DNA from: Gammaproteobacteria bacterium
Lineage (GTDB): Bacteria > Pseudomonadota > Gammaproteobacteria > JAADHS01
Assembly: GCA_013151745.1 (NCBI GenBank)
Contig: JAADHS010000255.1
Location: forward strand, 1 to 38,675
Direction of reading: 5' to 3'
Length of the DNA: 38,675 nucleotides
Both the position numbers and the translations under genes were made by a program. This document shows positions 8,270 through 15,736 of the stretch, piece by piece (positions within the stretch are counted from its first letter, which is position 1; each line of letters opens with the position of its first letter). Under the pieces are notes generated by a model, which saw nothing but the letters and a program-made list of their open reading frames with translations, did no database searches and was not told where the DNA came from.

Positions 8270-9026
8270 GGTTATCTCCTTTATTAAATTATAGTCTATG
8301 TATCTTCTTTTTTGCTTTAGTTTCAAAGATGCGGCACCACACCTCCCCACAACCATTAATTGGTGGTGACTCAAATACCTGTCTCGTAATAAATAGCTTG
8401 CCAAGTAATATTTTTTATTATGGGTACCGCACCATGGGATAGCCTCCCATAAGCTTCGCGGTAATTTATGCCATGCTGATCGATGGGTGTCAAGTATAAC
8501 ATCGCTCATTCACTGTCTCGTTTTGGTGACAAGGCAATAGATTAAAGGTAGAATTTATTGGCGTTAACCTAGCCGGATTATTTATGATGAGGTGATCAAT
8601 GGATATGAAATGATGCAAAATACTAGGTACAATGGACATTCAGGCTTGTTTGTCGATGCTATGTGGATCATGTAATTGGGTTTAGAGTCGATATAGACAA
8701 TGGTGGCTCAGGAAATCAATTTGTCACGGAGGGTCGACATATCCCTTGGAAATGGGGTATGCTAATAAAAATTACAAATTTTTATTAGCATTAGTTAATG
8801 GTTTTGCTTGCAATACTTGGCCGTTTGAGCTATCTATTAAAGAAATTACTACAAACAAGGCTAGAGTCTAAAGATTTGAGCTTCTTCATGTGTTTCAACG
8901 TGGTGGTGTACCCAGAGCCATGTAAATTCAAACGATTGATTTTCTTGTATGGTTTTTTTACGCTTTTTATGAATACTATGGATGTCAGTCAATTACGATT
9001 TAAGACGCCATTTGGAGGGGGTTTTT
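8270..9026. other. Divergent intergenic region between the cytochrome c gene and trxA
   Basis: Roughly 750 bases between divergent genes. The open frame 8798-9034 has no ribosome-binding site and runs into trxA, so it is rejected. The main structure is a perfect 15-bp AT-rich palindrome at 8759-8791. No RNA gene or clear promoter was recognised. Confidence 0.45.
8759..8791. repeat. Perfect AT-rich palindrome upstream of trxA
   Basis: ATGCTAATAAAAATT (8759-8773) and its exact complement (8777-8791) flank the 3-base loop ACA. The hairpin lies about 235 bases before the trxA start and about 490 bases before the cytochrome gene start. There is no following T run in the plus direction, so a classical terminator is not obvious; an operator, cruciform or RNA stem are alternatives. 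Confidence 0.7.
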
Positions 9027-9353
9027 GTGAGTAATAATATTGTTTTTATTGAGGATCAAGGTTTTGATGCCGAGGTGCTACAGGCAGAAGGACCTGTTTT
9101 AGTCGATTTTTGGGCTGAATGGTGTGGTCCGTGTAAGATGATTGCGCCTATTCTAGATGAAATTGCTGCTGAGTACTCGGGTAAGGTTAAAATTACCAAG
9201 CTTAATATCGATGAAAATCCAGCGACACCGCCCAAGTACGGTATTCGTGGTATTCCAACCTTAATGCTGTTTAAAGATGGCAATGTTGAAGCGACCAAAG
9301 TAGGCGCGGTTTCTAAATCACAATTAACAGCTTTTTTGGATAGTCATATATAA
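9027..9353 (+). CDS. trxA: Thioredoxin 1
   Basis: Thioredoxin, the cytoplasmic disulfide reductant. The 108-residue product matches the E. coli length and contains [15 protein letters not shown] with active-site C33 and C36, the family segment [11 protein letters not shown], and the cis-proline loop [15 protein letters not shown]. The frame also has an ATG at 8982, but the GTG at 9027 is preferred: GGAGGGGG lies just upstream and [10 protein letters not shown] starts where thioredoxins start. The gene is 181 bases upstream of rho, a pairing conserved in many gammaproteobacteria. Confidence 0.96.
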   Translation: MSNNIVFIEDQGFDAEVLQAEGPVLVDFWAEWCGPCKMIAPILDEIAAEYSGKVKITKLNIDENPATPPKYGIRGIPTLMLFKDGNVEATKVGAVSKSQLTAFLDSHI

Positions 9354-9534
9354 TAGAAATACCCTCCCCACGAAATTAATGTATAAGTGGCGTGTTAAAA
9401 GTATGACCTTTCATGTATTCACAAAGTGATGCCTTTCGTTTGAGGAGCAAGGTGTCGCTCCATGTATTTCTCTCTCAATCTTCTACCTGAGTAACAACAC
9501 AATCCAAATGCGAACCACTGGAAAGTTATCAACA

Positions 9535-10791
9535 ATGAATCTTACTGAACTCAAAAAAAAGGCAGCGGCTGAGTTAATTGACTTAGCTCAGTCCATGGGT
9601 GTTGAAGGGATGGCGCGGATGCGCAAGCAAGACATTGTCTTTTCGATATTAAAAGCCCATGCAAAAAAGGGGGAAGATATTTACGGCGATGGTGTCCTGG
9701 AAATTTTGCAGGATGGTTTTGGCTTCCTGCGTTCTGCCGATTGTTCCTATTTGGCAGGTCCTGATGATATCTATGTTTCACCCAGCCAGATTAGACGTTT
9801 TAGTTTGCGAACTGGCGATACCGTAGAAGGAAAAATTCGTCCCCCGAAAGAAGGTGAAAGATACTTTGCGCTGCTTAAAGTTAATAAAATTAATTTTGAG
9901 TCTCCAGAAAATGCAAAAAACAAGGTAATGTTTGAAAATTTAACGCCTTTATTTGCAAATAAGCGGTTTACCATGGAGTTAGGGAATGGCAGTACAGAAG
10001 ATATTACTGCGAGAATAATAGACCTCGTCTCGCCAATAGGTAAAGGTCAACGTGGCATGATTGTATCCCCTCCTAAGGCGGGAAAAACGATGATGCTGCA
10101 AAATATCGCGCAATCAATTACGGCGAAACATCCAGAATGTTTTCTTATGGTTTTATTGATTGATGAGCGGCCAGAAGAAGTGACGGAAATGGCTCGTTCA
10201 GTGCATGGTGAAGTGATCTCCAGTACCTTTGATGAGCCTGCCAGTCGTCATGTTCAGGTTGCGGAAATGGTAATAGAAAAGGCCAAGAGATTGGTTGAAC
10301 ATAAAGTCGATGTGGTTATTTTGTTAGATTCCATTACTCGATTAGCGCGGGCTTACAATACGGTTATACCTTCTTCAGGCAAAGTTTTGACGGGCGGGGT
10401 TGATGCTAATGCACTGCATCGACCTAAACGGTTTTTCGGTGCGGCGAGAAACGTAGAAGAAGGGGGGAGCTTAACCATTTTGGCAACCGCTTTGGTTGAT
10501 ACGGGGTCGCGAATGGATGATGTTATATTCGAAGAATTTAAAGGCACTGGCAACATGGAATTGCATCTTGATCGCAAAATTGCTGAAAAACGTATTTATC
10601 CTGCCATTAATATTAATCGTTCTGGTACCCGTCGTGAAGAGTTGCTGACCAAGCCAGATGAGTTACAAAAAATGTGGATCTTAAGAAAGCTGCTTCATCC
10701 TATGGAAGAAATAGGGGCGATGGAATTTTTGCTAGACAAGCTTAAGGCGACAAAAACCAATAACGATTTTTTTGAATCCATGAAGCGTTAA
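9535..10791 (+). CDS. rho: Transcription termination factor Rho
   Basis: Rho is the hexameric RNA-dependent ATPase that terminates transcription. From the ATG at 9535 the protein has 418 residues, near the E. coli 419, and begins with the standard MNLTELK. The N-terminal domain and RNA-binding OSB domain ([18 protein letters not shown]) are followed by the Walker A loop PPKAGKT at 179-185, the Walker B region [18 protein letters not shown], and the Q/R-loop segments TGGVDANAL and [12 protein letters not shown]. An ATG 27 bases upstream is in frame but is not the conserved start. The 180-base leader after trxA holds a small GGAGC/GCTCC stem at 9444-9461. Confidence 0.97.
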   Translation: MNLTELKKKAAAELIDLAQSMGVEGMARMRKQDIVFSILKAHAKKGEDIYGDGVLEILQDGFGFLRSADCSYLAGPDDIYVSPSQIRRFSLRTGDTVEGKIRPPKEGERYFALLKVNKINFESPENAKNKVMFENLTPLFANKRFTMELGNGSTEDITARIIDLVSPIGKGQRGMIVSPPKAGKTMMLQNIAQSITAKHPECFLMVLLIDERPEEVTEMARSVHGEVISSTFDEPASRHVQVAEMVIEKAKRLVEHKVDVVILLDSITRLARAYNTVIPSSGKVLTGGVDANALHRPKRFFGAARNVEEGGSLTILATALVDTGSRMDDVIFEEFKGTGNMELHLDRKIAEKRIYPAININRSGTRREELLTKPDELQKMWILRKLLHPMEEIGAMEFLLDKLKATKTNNDFFESMKR

Positions 10792-10810
10792 GCAATTTTT
10801 TATTTTCGGA

Positions 10811-10820
10811 CAGCCTCCTA
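10811..10820 (-). repeat. Solo end of the dispersed GGAGGCTGTCC repeat
   Basis: The bases CGGACAGCCTCC followed by TA, at about 10808-10820, match the right end and flanking TA of the element at 35331-35492. The terminal TA contributes to the TAG stop codon of coq7 (10818-10820). No second arm is visible, so this is a relic or a chance match of about 12-14 bases. Confidence 0.5.
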
Positions 10821-11465
10821 GATGCGATATGCGGTATAAGTCATTACTTTTGATACGATAGACATCATTATTTTAACGGGTGCGGGTAGCTTTGCTCCAC
10901 CTGCTTCCAGTGCGGTCGTGGCGTGATGGAGTTCATCCTTTTTCATTTGTTCCAGAATGGCTTTGCTCTTTTGGTCGTCTTTGGGTAAGTTGTCTAAATG
11001 GGAGTTGAGGTGACGAACGACTTGTTTTTCTGTTTCGGCAACAAACCCTAAGCTCCATTTATCGCCGGCGGCACCGGCGATGGCACCTATTGTGAAAGAG
11101 CCGACGTACCACAGGGGGTTGAATAAACTGGTTTGCTTGCCTAATTCTTCTACTCTTTTTCCACACCATATGAGATGGTCATTTTCTTCAATTGCAGCCT
11201 GCTCCATTTTTTCTCTAACCTCAGGTAGTTTAGCGGTAAGTGCTTGGCCTTGATATAAAGCTTGAGCCGAGACTTCGCCAGCATGATTAATACGCATCAA
11301 GCTCGCTACATGGCGTTGTTCCTTTTTTGACAGAGCGTAGTCTTCGTATTGATCTGCGGGGTTGGCGCGCTGTGTTCCTGTAGGTGTTGTGCATAAGGTT
11401 TGCAGTGCGTTATTGGCGCTGATTAAAAGTCGGTCTAGGGGTGAATAGTTTCTTGTGGTCGTCAT
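10818..11465 (-). CDS. coq7: COQ7-type demethoxyubiquinone hydroxylase
   Basis: Di-iron monooxygenase that hydroxylates 2-polyprenyl-3-methyl-6-methoxy-1,4-benzoquinone late in ubiquinone synthesis; it replaces the flavoprotein UbiF in many proteobacteria. The 215 residues carry the metal ligands expected of the family: E64 in RINHAGEVSAQALYQGQ, E94 and H97 in IEENDHLIW, E146 in ETEKQ, and E178 with H181 in KKDELHHATTALEAGG. It is probably a peripheral inner-membrane protein. The ATG at 11465 has only a weak ribosome-binding site. It is convergent with rho, and the stop codon TAG abuts a repeat-like sequence. The product ends TAYRI as family members usually do, so little or no coding sequence seems lost. 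Confidence 0.93.
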   Translation of the reverse strand: MTTTRNYSPLDRLLISANNALQTLCTTPTGTQRANPADQYEDYALSKKEQRHVASLMRINHAGEVSAQALYQGQALTAKLPEVREKMEQAAIEENDHLIWCGKRVEELGKQTSLFNPLWYVGSFTIGAIAGAAGDKWSLGFVAETEKQVVRHLNSHLDNLPKDDQKSKAILEQMKKDELHHATTALEAGGAKLPAPVKIMMSIVSKVMTYTAYRI

Positions 11466-11535
11466 GTTATTCGATGTCCGTTTTGTAGATTATTTCGTAC
11501 CTCAATCCTGAAAATAAGATCTCTTGTGGGATCCA

Positions 11536-11565
11536 GGGAGGCTTTCTTGTTCTTGGGCAGCCTCC
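11536..11565. repeat. Short hairpin related to the GGAGGCTGTCC repeat
   Basis: GGGAGGCT (11536-11543) and AGCCTCC (11559-11565) form an inverted pair. The right half TTCTTGGGCAGCCTCC differs at two positions from the right end of the 35-kb element. It lies between glcF and coq7 and may be an internally deleted copy. It could also weakly terminate glcF transcription. Confidence 0.5.
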
Positions 11566-11583
11566 TCTTGATATAGATAGTTA

Positions 11584-12837
11584 TTATAGGCGCAATTGTC
11601 GCTCAAGAATAGTAATGGGATGTAATACTTCGATATGATTATGGTGTGGTGGTAGACCCGCAGCAAGGTGAAGTGCGCAACCTATATTGGATGTTGCAAT
11701 GATTTGAATATTGTCGAGTGTGAGCAATTTTGATGCTCTGAGTAAATCGGCCTTTTCTGGATGGGTCAGCATGTGTGTTCCTGCTGCACCACAGCAGTGC
11801 TGATTGTTGGGTAGCTCAGATAGTTTTATTTCGGGGATAAGCTTTAAAAGCTCATAGGGTGCTTGTTGTTGTTTAAGTACATTCCTCAGGCTACAAGGGT
11901 CATGAACGGCGATCTGTTTTGCCAATGGCGCAAACAGGTTGGTTGTCAGTCGGTTTTCCGCGAGTAAAAAATGGCTAATATCTCTAATACGAAATGTTTT
12001 TTTTTGATTGGCTTCTTTTTTGCTTGAAAAATACAGTGGTTCGGCTAGTGTGGTGGTGCAGCCTGAAGCAATGGACAAAATGGTCTGAATGCCTGATTTA
12101 GAAAAACAGTTATAGTTGTTTTGTGCTAGTTTATTGGCGGATTTTGCATGGCCTGTATGCAAGTGCAAAGCACCACAGCAGTTTTGTGAGCGGGGAATGT
12201 GAACCTCGTAACCCAGCTTTGTTAAGAGTCGAATGCTGGCTGATAGTGTTTGGTGATCGACTTCTTGAGCAATACATCCGAGAAACAGGCCGACGCGAGC
12301 ACCAGGCTTTTTTTTAGGATAATAAACTGATTTCCATTTAGGGCGGTGTTGTAGTGATGGCAAGTATTGTTCCAGACGCTCGAGTTTGAATGCTTGTAGT
12401 AAGCCTGTTTTTCGAGCAAGAGAGGGTAGTTTTAGATGCTGTGCAAAGCGAAGAAATTTAAAAAAAAAGTGTATTGAATATCCGCTTTGGGCAAGTAAAT
12501 TTATTACGTATAACGGGATTTTATTTTTATCTTGACCAAGGTGGGTACGTGTTTGATCTAAGAGGTATCCATAATTGACTTGTGATGGGCAAACGGCCTC
12601 ACAAGCTCGGCATCCAAGGCAGTGATCCAAGTGTTGACGTAGCGGTGTATCTGCTTGGAGTTTATTGTTCCATAGCCCGTTCATTAATGCCAGTCGTCCG
12701 CGCGGTGATTCAGCTTCCAGGTTCGTCATCTTGTACGTAGCGCAGTATTCTGAGCATAGACCGCACATGACGCAGCGATCCAGCTCCTTTTTGATTGCTT
12801 TTTTTTGTAGGTGAGCGAGATTGAGAATTGTGCTCAT
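11584..12837 (-). CDS. glcF: Glycolate oxidase iron-sulfur subunit (GlcF)
   Basis: The 417-residue protein has two 4Fe-4S ferredoxin motifs, C22-M-C-G25... as CVMCGLCSEYC (C22, C25, C28, C32) and CLGCRACEAVCP (C73, C76, C79, C83). Two cysteine-rich CCG domains follow, marked by SQNCCGALHLHTGH and NQHCCGAAGTHML. This is the architecture of GlcF, which passes electrons from the flavin subunits GlcD/GlcE to the membrane quinone pool during glycolate oxidation. The ATG is preceded by AGGAAAAAAT. Neither glcD nor glcE is adjacent: the next genes are coq7 downstream and a divergent regulator-like gene upstream. A related orphan Fe-S oxidoreductase subunit cannot be excluded. Confidence 0.88.
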   Translation of the reverse strand: MSTILNLAHLQKKAIKKELDRCVMCGLCSEYCATYKMTNLEAESPRGRLALMNGLWNNKLQADTPLRQHLDHCLGCRACEAVCPSQVNYGYLLDQTRTHLGQDKNKIPLYVINLLAQSGYSIHFFFKFLRFAQHLKLPSLARKTGLLQAFKLERLEQYLPSLQHRPKWKSVYYPKKKPGARVGLFLGCIAQEVDHQTLSASIRLLTKLGYEVHIPRSQNCCGALHLHTGHAKSANKLAQNNYNCFSKSGIQTILSIASGCTTTLAEPLYFSSKKEANQKKTFRIRDISHFLLAENRLTTNLFAPLAKQIAVHDPCSLRNVLKQQQAPYELLKLIPEIKLSELPNNQHCCGAAGTHMLTHPEKADLLRASKLLTLDNIQIIATSNIGCALHLAAGLPPHHNHIEVLHPITILERQLRL

Positions 12838-12857
12838 ATTTTTTCCTGATCGATGAA

Positions 12858-12963
12858 TGTTTAACGTTGAGTGTAATGTAAAATATTTTAAAAAACAACA
12901 GTTAAGGAGTGAATATTGTTTGTTTATTGAATGTTTAACAAAAATAAGAGATAATGTTAAACA
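12858..12963. promoter_or_regulatory. Three TGTTTAAC motifs: candidate operators between glcF and the 13.0-kb cluster
   Basis: The 8-mer TGTTTAAC occurs at 12858-12865 and 12932-12939, and inverted as GTTAAACA at 12956-12963. The first two are preceded by the same GAA. The last two form an inverted pair with a 16-base spacer that brackets the -10 box of the predicted promoter at 12927-12955. The layout suggests binding by a dimeric regulator, possibly the ribbon-helix-helix-like product of the next gene; this is inference. Confidence 0.5.
12927..12955 (+). promoter_or_regulatory. Sigma70-like promoter of the envelope cluster
   Basis: TTGAAT (12927-12932) and GATAAT (12950-12955) are separated by exactly 17 bases. 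Transcription would begin near 12962, about 50 bases before the start codon of the first cluster gene. Confidence 0.6.
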
Positions 12964-12986
12964 CTTTTAGGTGGTTTACCTAAAAG
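12964..12986 (+). promoter_or_regulatory. Leader hairpin or operator before the RHH-like gene
   Basis: Perfect 9-bp inverted repeat CTTTTAGGT (12964-12972) and ACCTAAAAG (12978-12986) with a 5-base loop. It starts about at the predicted transcription start and ends 14 bases before the ribosome-binding site, so it could act as operator DNA or as an RNA stem. Confidence 0.65.
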
Positions 12987-13012
12987 CAATATAATAGATG
13001 AGGAAAAATACC

Positions 13013-13432
13013 ATGAGAGAAATGGCGAATAAATATGCACAAGAAATGCGCGGTCGTGCTATGGCGCAGGCGAAAAAACGTAAAGAAGAATTTTTAGGCG
13101 CACGAGTACCTAAAGGGTTGCGAGACAAGGTCATTCAGTCTGCAGAGGCGCAAGGCATATCGGTATCGATATTGATTCGTAAAATTCTGGAAAAGGCATT
13201 TGAGGGGGATACAGCAGCAAGTGTTTCTGTCAATCAGCAACAACAAACTCCGATGGATATTGCGCAACGATTTCCATCGGTTCTAGGTTGGGATTCAATC
13301 ATTTTAAACCAAGGCGTATCGTGCTCTGCATGTTGTTGTGGGTTATCGGCAGGGAGTCATGTTACTCTGGGACTATCGGCGACCGGGGGAAGCCCTATTG
13401 TGCTTTGTGATCACTGCAAAGGATCTGCATGA
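13013..13432 (+). CDS. Small ribbon-helix-helix-like protein with a Cys-rich tail; putative regulator
   Basis: Not a family I can name. The 139-residue product has a basic N-terminus, then RVPKGLRDKVIQSAEAQGIS and VSILIRKILEKAFEG (about 31-65), with the strand-helix-helix pattern of ribbon-helix-helix DNA-binding domains. A Q-rich linker follows. The C-terminus has CSACCC (C104, C107, C108, C109) and CDHC (C132, C135), two CxxC knuckles compatible with a zinc ribbon or another metal site. The ATG at 13013 is chosen over an in-frame ATG 15 bases upstream because AGGAAAAATACC precedes it. It opens a five-gene plus-strand cluster behind a promoter with repeated motifs, suggesting a metal- or redox-responsive autoregulator (inference). 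Confidence 0.68.
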   Translation: MREMANKYAQEMRGRAMAQAKKRKEEFLGARVPKGLRDKVIQSAEAQGISVSILIRKILEKAFEGDTAASVSVNQQQQTPMDIAQRFPSVLGWDSIILNQGVSCSACCCGLSAGSHVTLGLSATGGSPIVLCDHCKGSA

Positions 13433-13490
13433 TGATTCTGAATCACTCAGTTGATCCATTTTTGGAAAGCGTTAATTAAAGGTATTGATT

Positions 13491-15710
13491 TTGATTAAAC
13501 GCTGGAAAAAGGCTGACGATTCTTGTTTTTCTACGAGTTATGGCCAAATTATTTTCATAGTCGCGCTATATTTATGGGGGGGATCCCATGCTATTGCGAG
13601 TCAAGGTGGCTCGACTGTAGCGGCGATGCCGAACGCACTTCCGTTTAATTCGGCTGCGCTGTATCTCGATACAAAGATCACGAAGGGGCAACTCATCGTG
13701 CTGGCTCAAACAGCGTCTTTGCTTCCCAGGTCGGAGTCAAAAATAAATCGAGAGGTTCTGGCCGAGTATGCTGCCGAAGCCTTGGCAAAAAAGCATTTGA
13801 AAAGTCTGCAAAATAAAGATTCTGGGCTCATCCGGGTTGAGCGAAAAATAAAACATCTTACCCGTGTGTTTTTAGGCCCCTTTCAAAATCGGCTTGAGGC
13901 GCAGCCCATTTTGGATGATCTTAAACAGCGTCGTGTCTTATTTAAATTTAGTTTTGATGATGAATTGCAGGCTTACGTGATTCGTCTAGGCGCATTTGAA
14001 AAAGATCAAGATGTAGAGCGGTTTAGTTCTCAATTGGAAAAATTAAAAATTGGTGGTGTAAAAAAAACGCCGGTTATGTTGAATTTTTATCAAGTTGTTA
14101 GAATTACGATACCGCAAAAAACCCCGAAAATTGTCGATGCTCCCAAGGTTTCTCCTCCTCTTGTTGAGCCTCCTAAAGTCAAGACGGTGGAACCGCCCAA
14201 AGTCAAACCTGTTGAACCACCTGAAGTTGTGGTGATTTCAGTACCTCAGTTCGTGGAACCTTCGGTGGAAATTGAGGGCTTGGGCATAGAGGGATTATTT
14301 ATTGATGATGGCCCTCGTGATGATCAAGAGGAGAGTGAGCCATCTATTTGGGCTGATTTTGAATGGAGTGGTTTTTATCGAAATGAAACGGCTTATCGTT
14401 ATCAGGAGCCTCGCAGTATTAGTAAAGCAAGAAATACCTTATACCTCGATGCACGTTATCCAGTAACAGATAACATTGAATTATTTGCTGCCGGTTGGGC
14501 TTATTATGACTTAGCCTATGATTTATTTAATTATAGAACGATAGCGGCTCGTGTAGAACGAAATGATGAGGAACCATTGGTATTTATAGAGCGTCTTGAT
14601 CAAGAAAAAGACAGTAATGTTAAAGAAATTAGAGAATTATATGCTGATTTTTTGTTTGATGGTCTGGATCTTAGAGTCGGCAAACAATTTATTGTTTGGG
14701 GCGTTTTGGAAGGCGTGCGCATTGTCGATGAAATAAACCCGATAGATTTTCGAGAGCTGATCAATCTTGATTTGTTGGATTATAGAATTCCGCTGTGGTC
14801 GCTTAAATTGGATTATTTTCGGGAAGATACGTCCTATCAACTCGTATGGATACCTGACTTACGGTTTAATAAACCGGCTCCGCGGGGCTCGGAATGGGAG
14901 TTATTGCAAGATGTCTGCGTCGGTCAAGCAGAAGAAATTTTATGTATTGATTCTAGCCCTGAATCATGGACCCTAAAGGATTCAGAAATTGGTCTTAAAA
15001 TAGATACCTATTTGTGGGATACGGAACTTTCTTTCAGTTATTTTTATACTTGGGATGATTTTCCCGTTATTTTTCGCTCTATACGTGTTGATGATAATAC
15101 CGTGCCTCCGGCATTTTACCCACTGTATACGCGCATTCATATGTTTGGTGCAACGGCAGTCAAACAGTTGGGTAATTATATTCTTAAAGGGGAGTTAGCT
15201 TATGTCACAGGTAAATATTTTGGTACCAGAAATGTACCGGATCGTGATGCTAACGGTTATTTAGATGATGATGGCGAGTTGATTCGCAACCATTTTCGCT
15301 GGGGATTGGGGACGGAATTTAATATGATGGGTATGGATGTGTCGCCGGGCATCGCACAATGGGTCATTTTGGATTACGACGAATCGATTATGCAGGAACG
15401 TTTGGATACGTCGTTCTTTCTGTTTGTACGTAAAGAATTGCCCGAAAAAGCCGCGGTTTTTCAGATGTTGGCCATTTATCTTGTTAGCTTAAAAGAACTT
15501 TTACTAAAACCGGAAATTACTTTTCAATTCAGTGACAATTTGCAATTGGGTATTGGCTTGGATTTGTTTTACGGGCTGAAGTCTGACTTTGGCTCCAATC
15601 AATCGCAAGTCACATCTGCTGTCTTTGATCCCAATGCGGCGAGAGCACAATTCATAGGAAATTTTAATAATAATGATCGCATCTATTTTGATTTTAAATA
15701 TTCATTCTAG
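13491..15710 (+). CDS. SPOR-like plus DUF1302-like outer-membrane beta-barrel protein
   Basis: About 739 residues from a TTG at 13491; a TTG at 13485 is also possible, but AAAGG is better spaced from 13491. Residue numbers count from 13485. A hydrophobic segment near 20-38 acts as signal peptide or anchor. Residues about 118-198 match the SPOR fold pattern, with TRVFLGPFQNRLEAQPIL and AYVIRLGAFEKDQDVERF as its halves; SPOR domains bind denuded peptidoglycan glycans. A proline-rich linker with three VEPPKVK-like units (227-247) follows. From about 285 the protein is rich in alternating aromatic strands and contains IRELYADFLFDGLDLRVGKQ and WGVLEGVRIVDEINPIDFRE, typical of DUF1302, and it ends in YSF. 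A transporter gene begins 26 bases later. Confidence 0.75.
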   Translation: MIKRWKKADDSCFSTSYGQIIFIVALYLWGGSHAIASQGGSTVAAMPNALPFNSAALYLDTKITKGQLIVLAQTASLLPRSESKINREVLAEYAAEALAKKHLKSLQNKDSGLIRVERKIKHLTRVFLGPFQNRLEAQPILDDLKQRRVLFKFSFDDELQAYVIRLGAFEKDQDVERFSSQLEKLKIGGVKKTPVMLNFYQVVRITIPQKTPKIVDAPKVSPPLVEPPKVKTVEPPKVKPVEPPEVVVISVPQFVEPSVEIEGLGIEGLFIDDGPRDDQEESEPSIWADFEWSGFYRNETAYRYQEPRSISKARNTLYLDARYPVTDNIELFAAGWAYYDLAYDLFNYRTIAARVERNDEEPLVFIERLDQEKDSNVKEIRELYADFLFDGLDLRVGKQFIVWGVLEGVRIVDEINPIDFRELINLDLLDYRIPLWSLKLDYFREDTSYQLVWIPDLRFNKPAPRGSEWELLQDVCVGQAEEILCIDSSPESWTLKDSEIGLKIDTYLWDTELSFSYFYTWDDFPVIFRSIRVDDNTVPPAFYPLYTRIHMFGATAVKQLGNYILKGELAYVTGKYFGTRNVPDRDANGYLDDDGELIRNHFRWGLGTEFNMMGMDVSPGIAQWVILDYDESIMQERLDTSFFLFVRKELPEKAAVFQMLAIYLVSLKELLLKPEITFQFSDNLQLGIGLDLFYGLKSDFGSNQSQVTSAVFDPNAARAQFIGNFNNNDRIYFDFKYSF

Positions 15711-15736
15711 CCATAATCGGCGATAGGAGAGCACCC

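Noticed and set aside
8270-8509. 80-codon N-terminal extension of the cytochrome c frame
   Set aside because: The ATG at 8269 has a near-perfect ribosome-binding site and directly starts a signal peptide; the extension would bury it.
8798-9034. Open frame of 78 codons overlapping the trxA start
   Set aside because: No ribosome-binding site or family resemblance, and it lies in another frame over trxA regulatory sequence.
12998-13012. Upstream ATG for the RHH-like gene
   Set aside because: It overlaps the AGGAAAAA ribosome-binding site that serves the ATG at 13013 and has no good site of its own.
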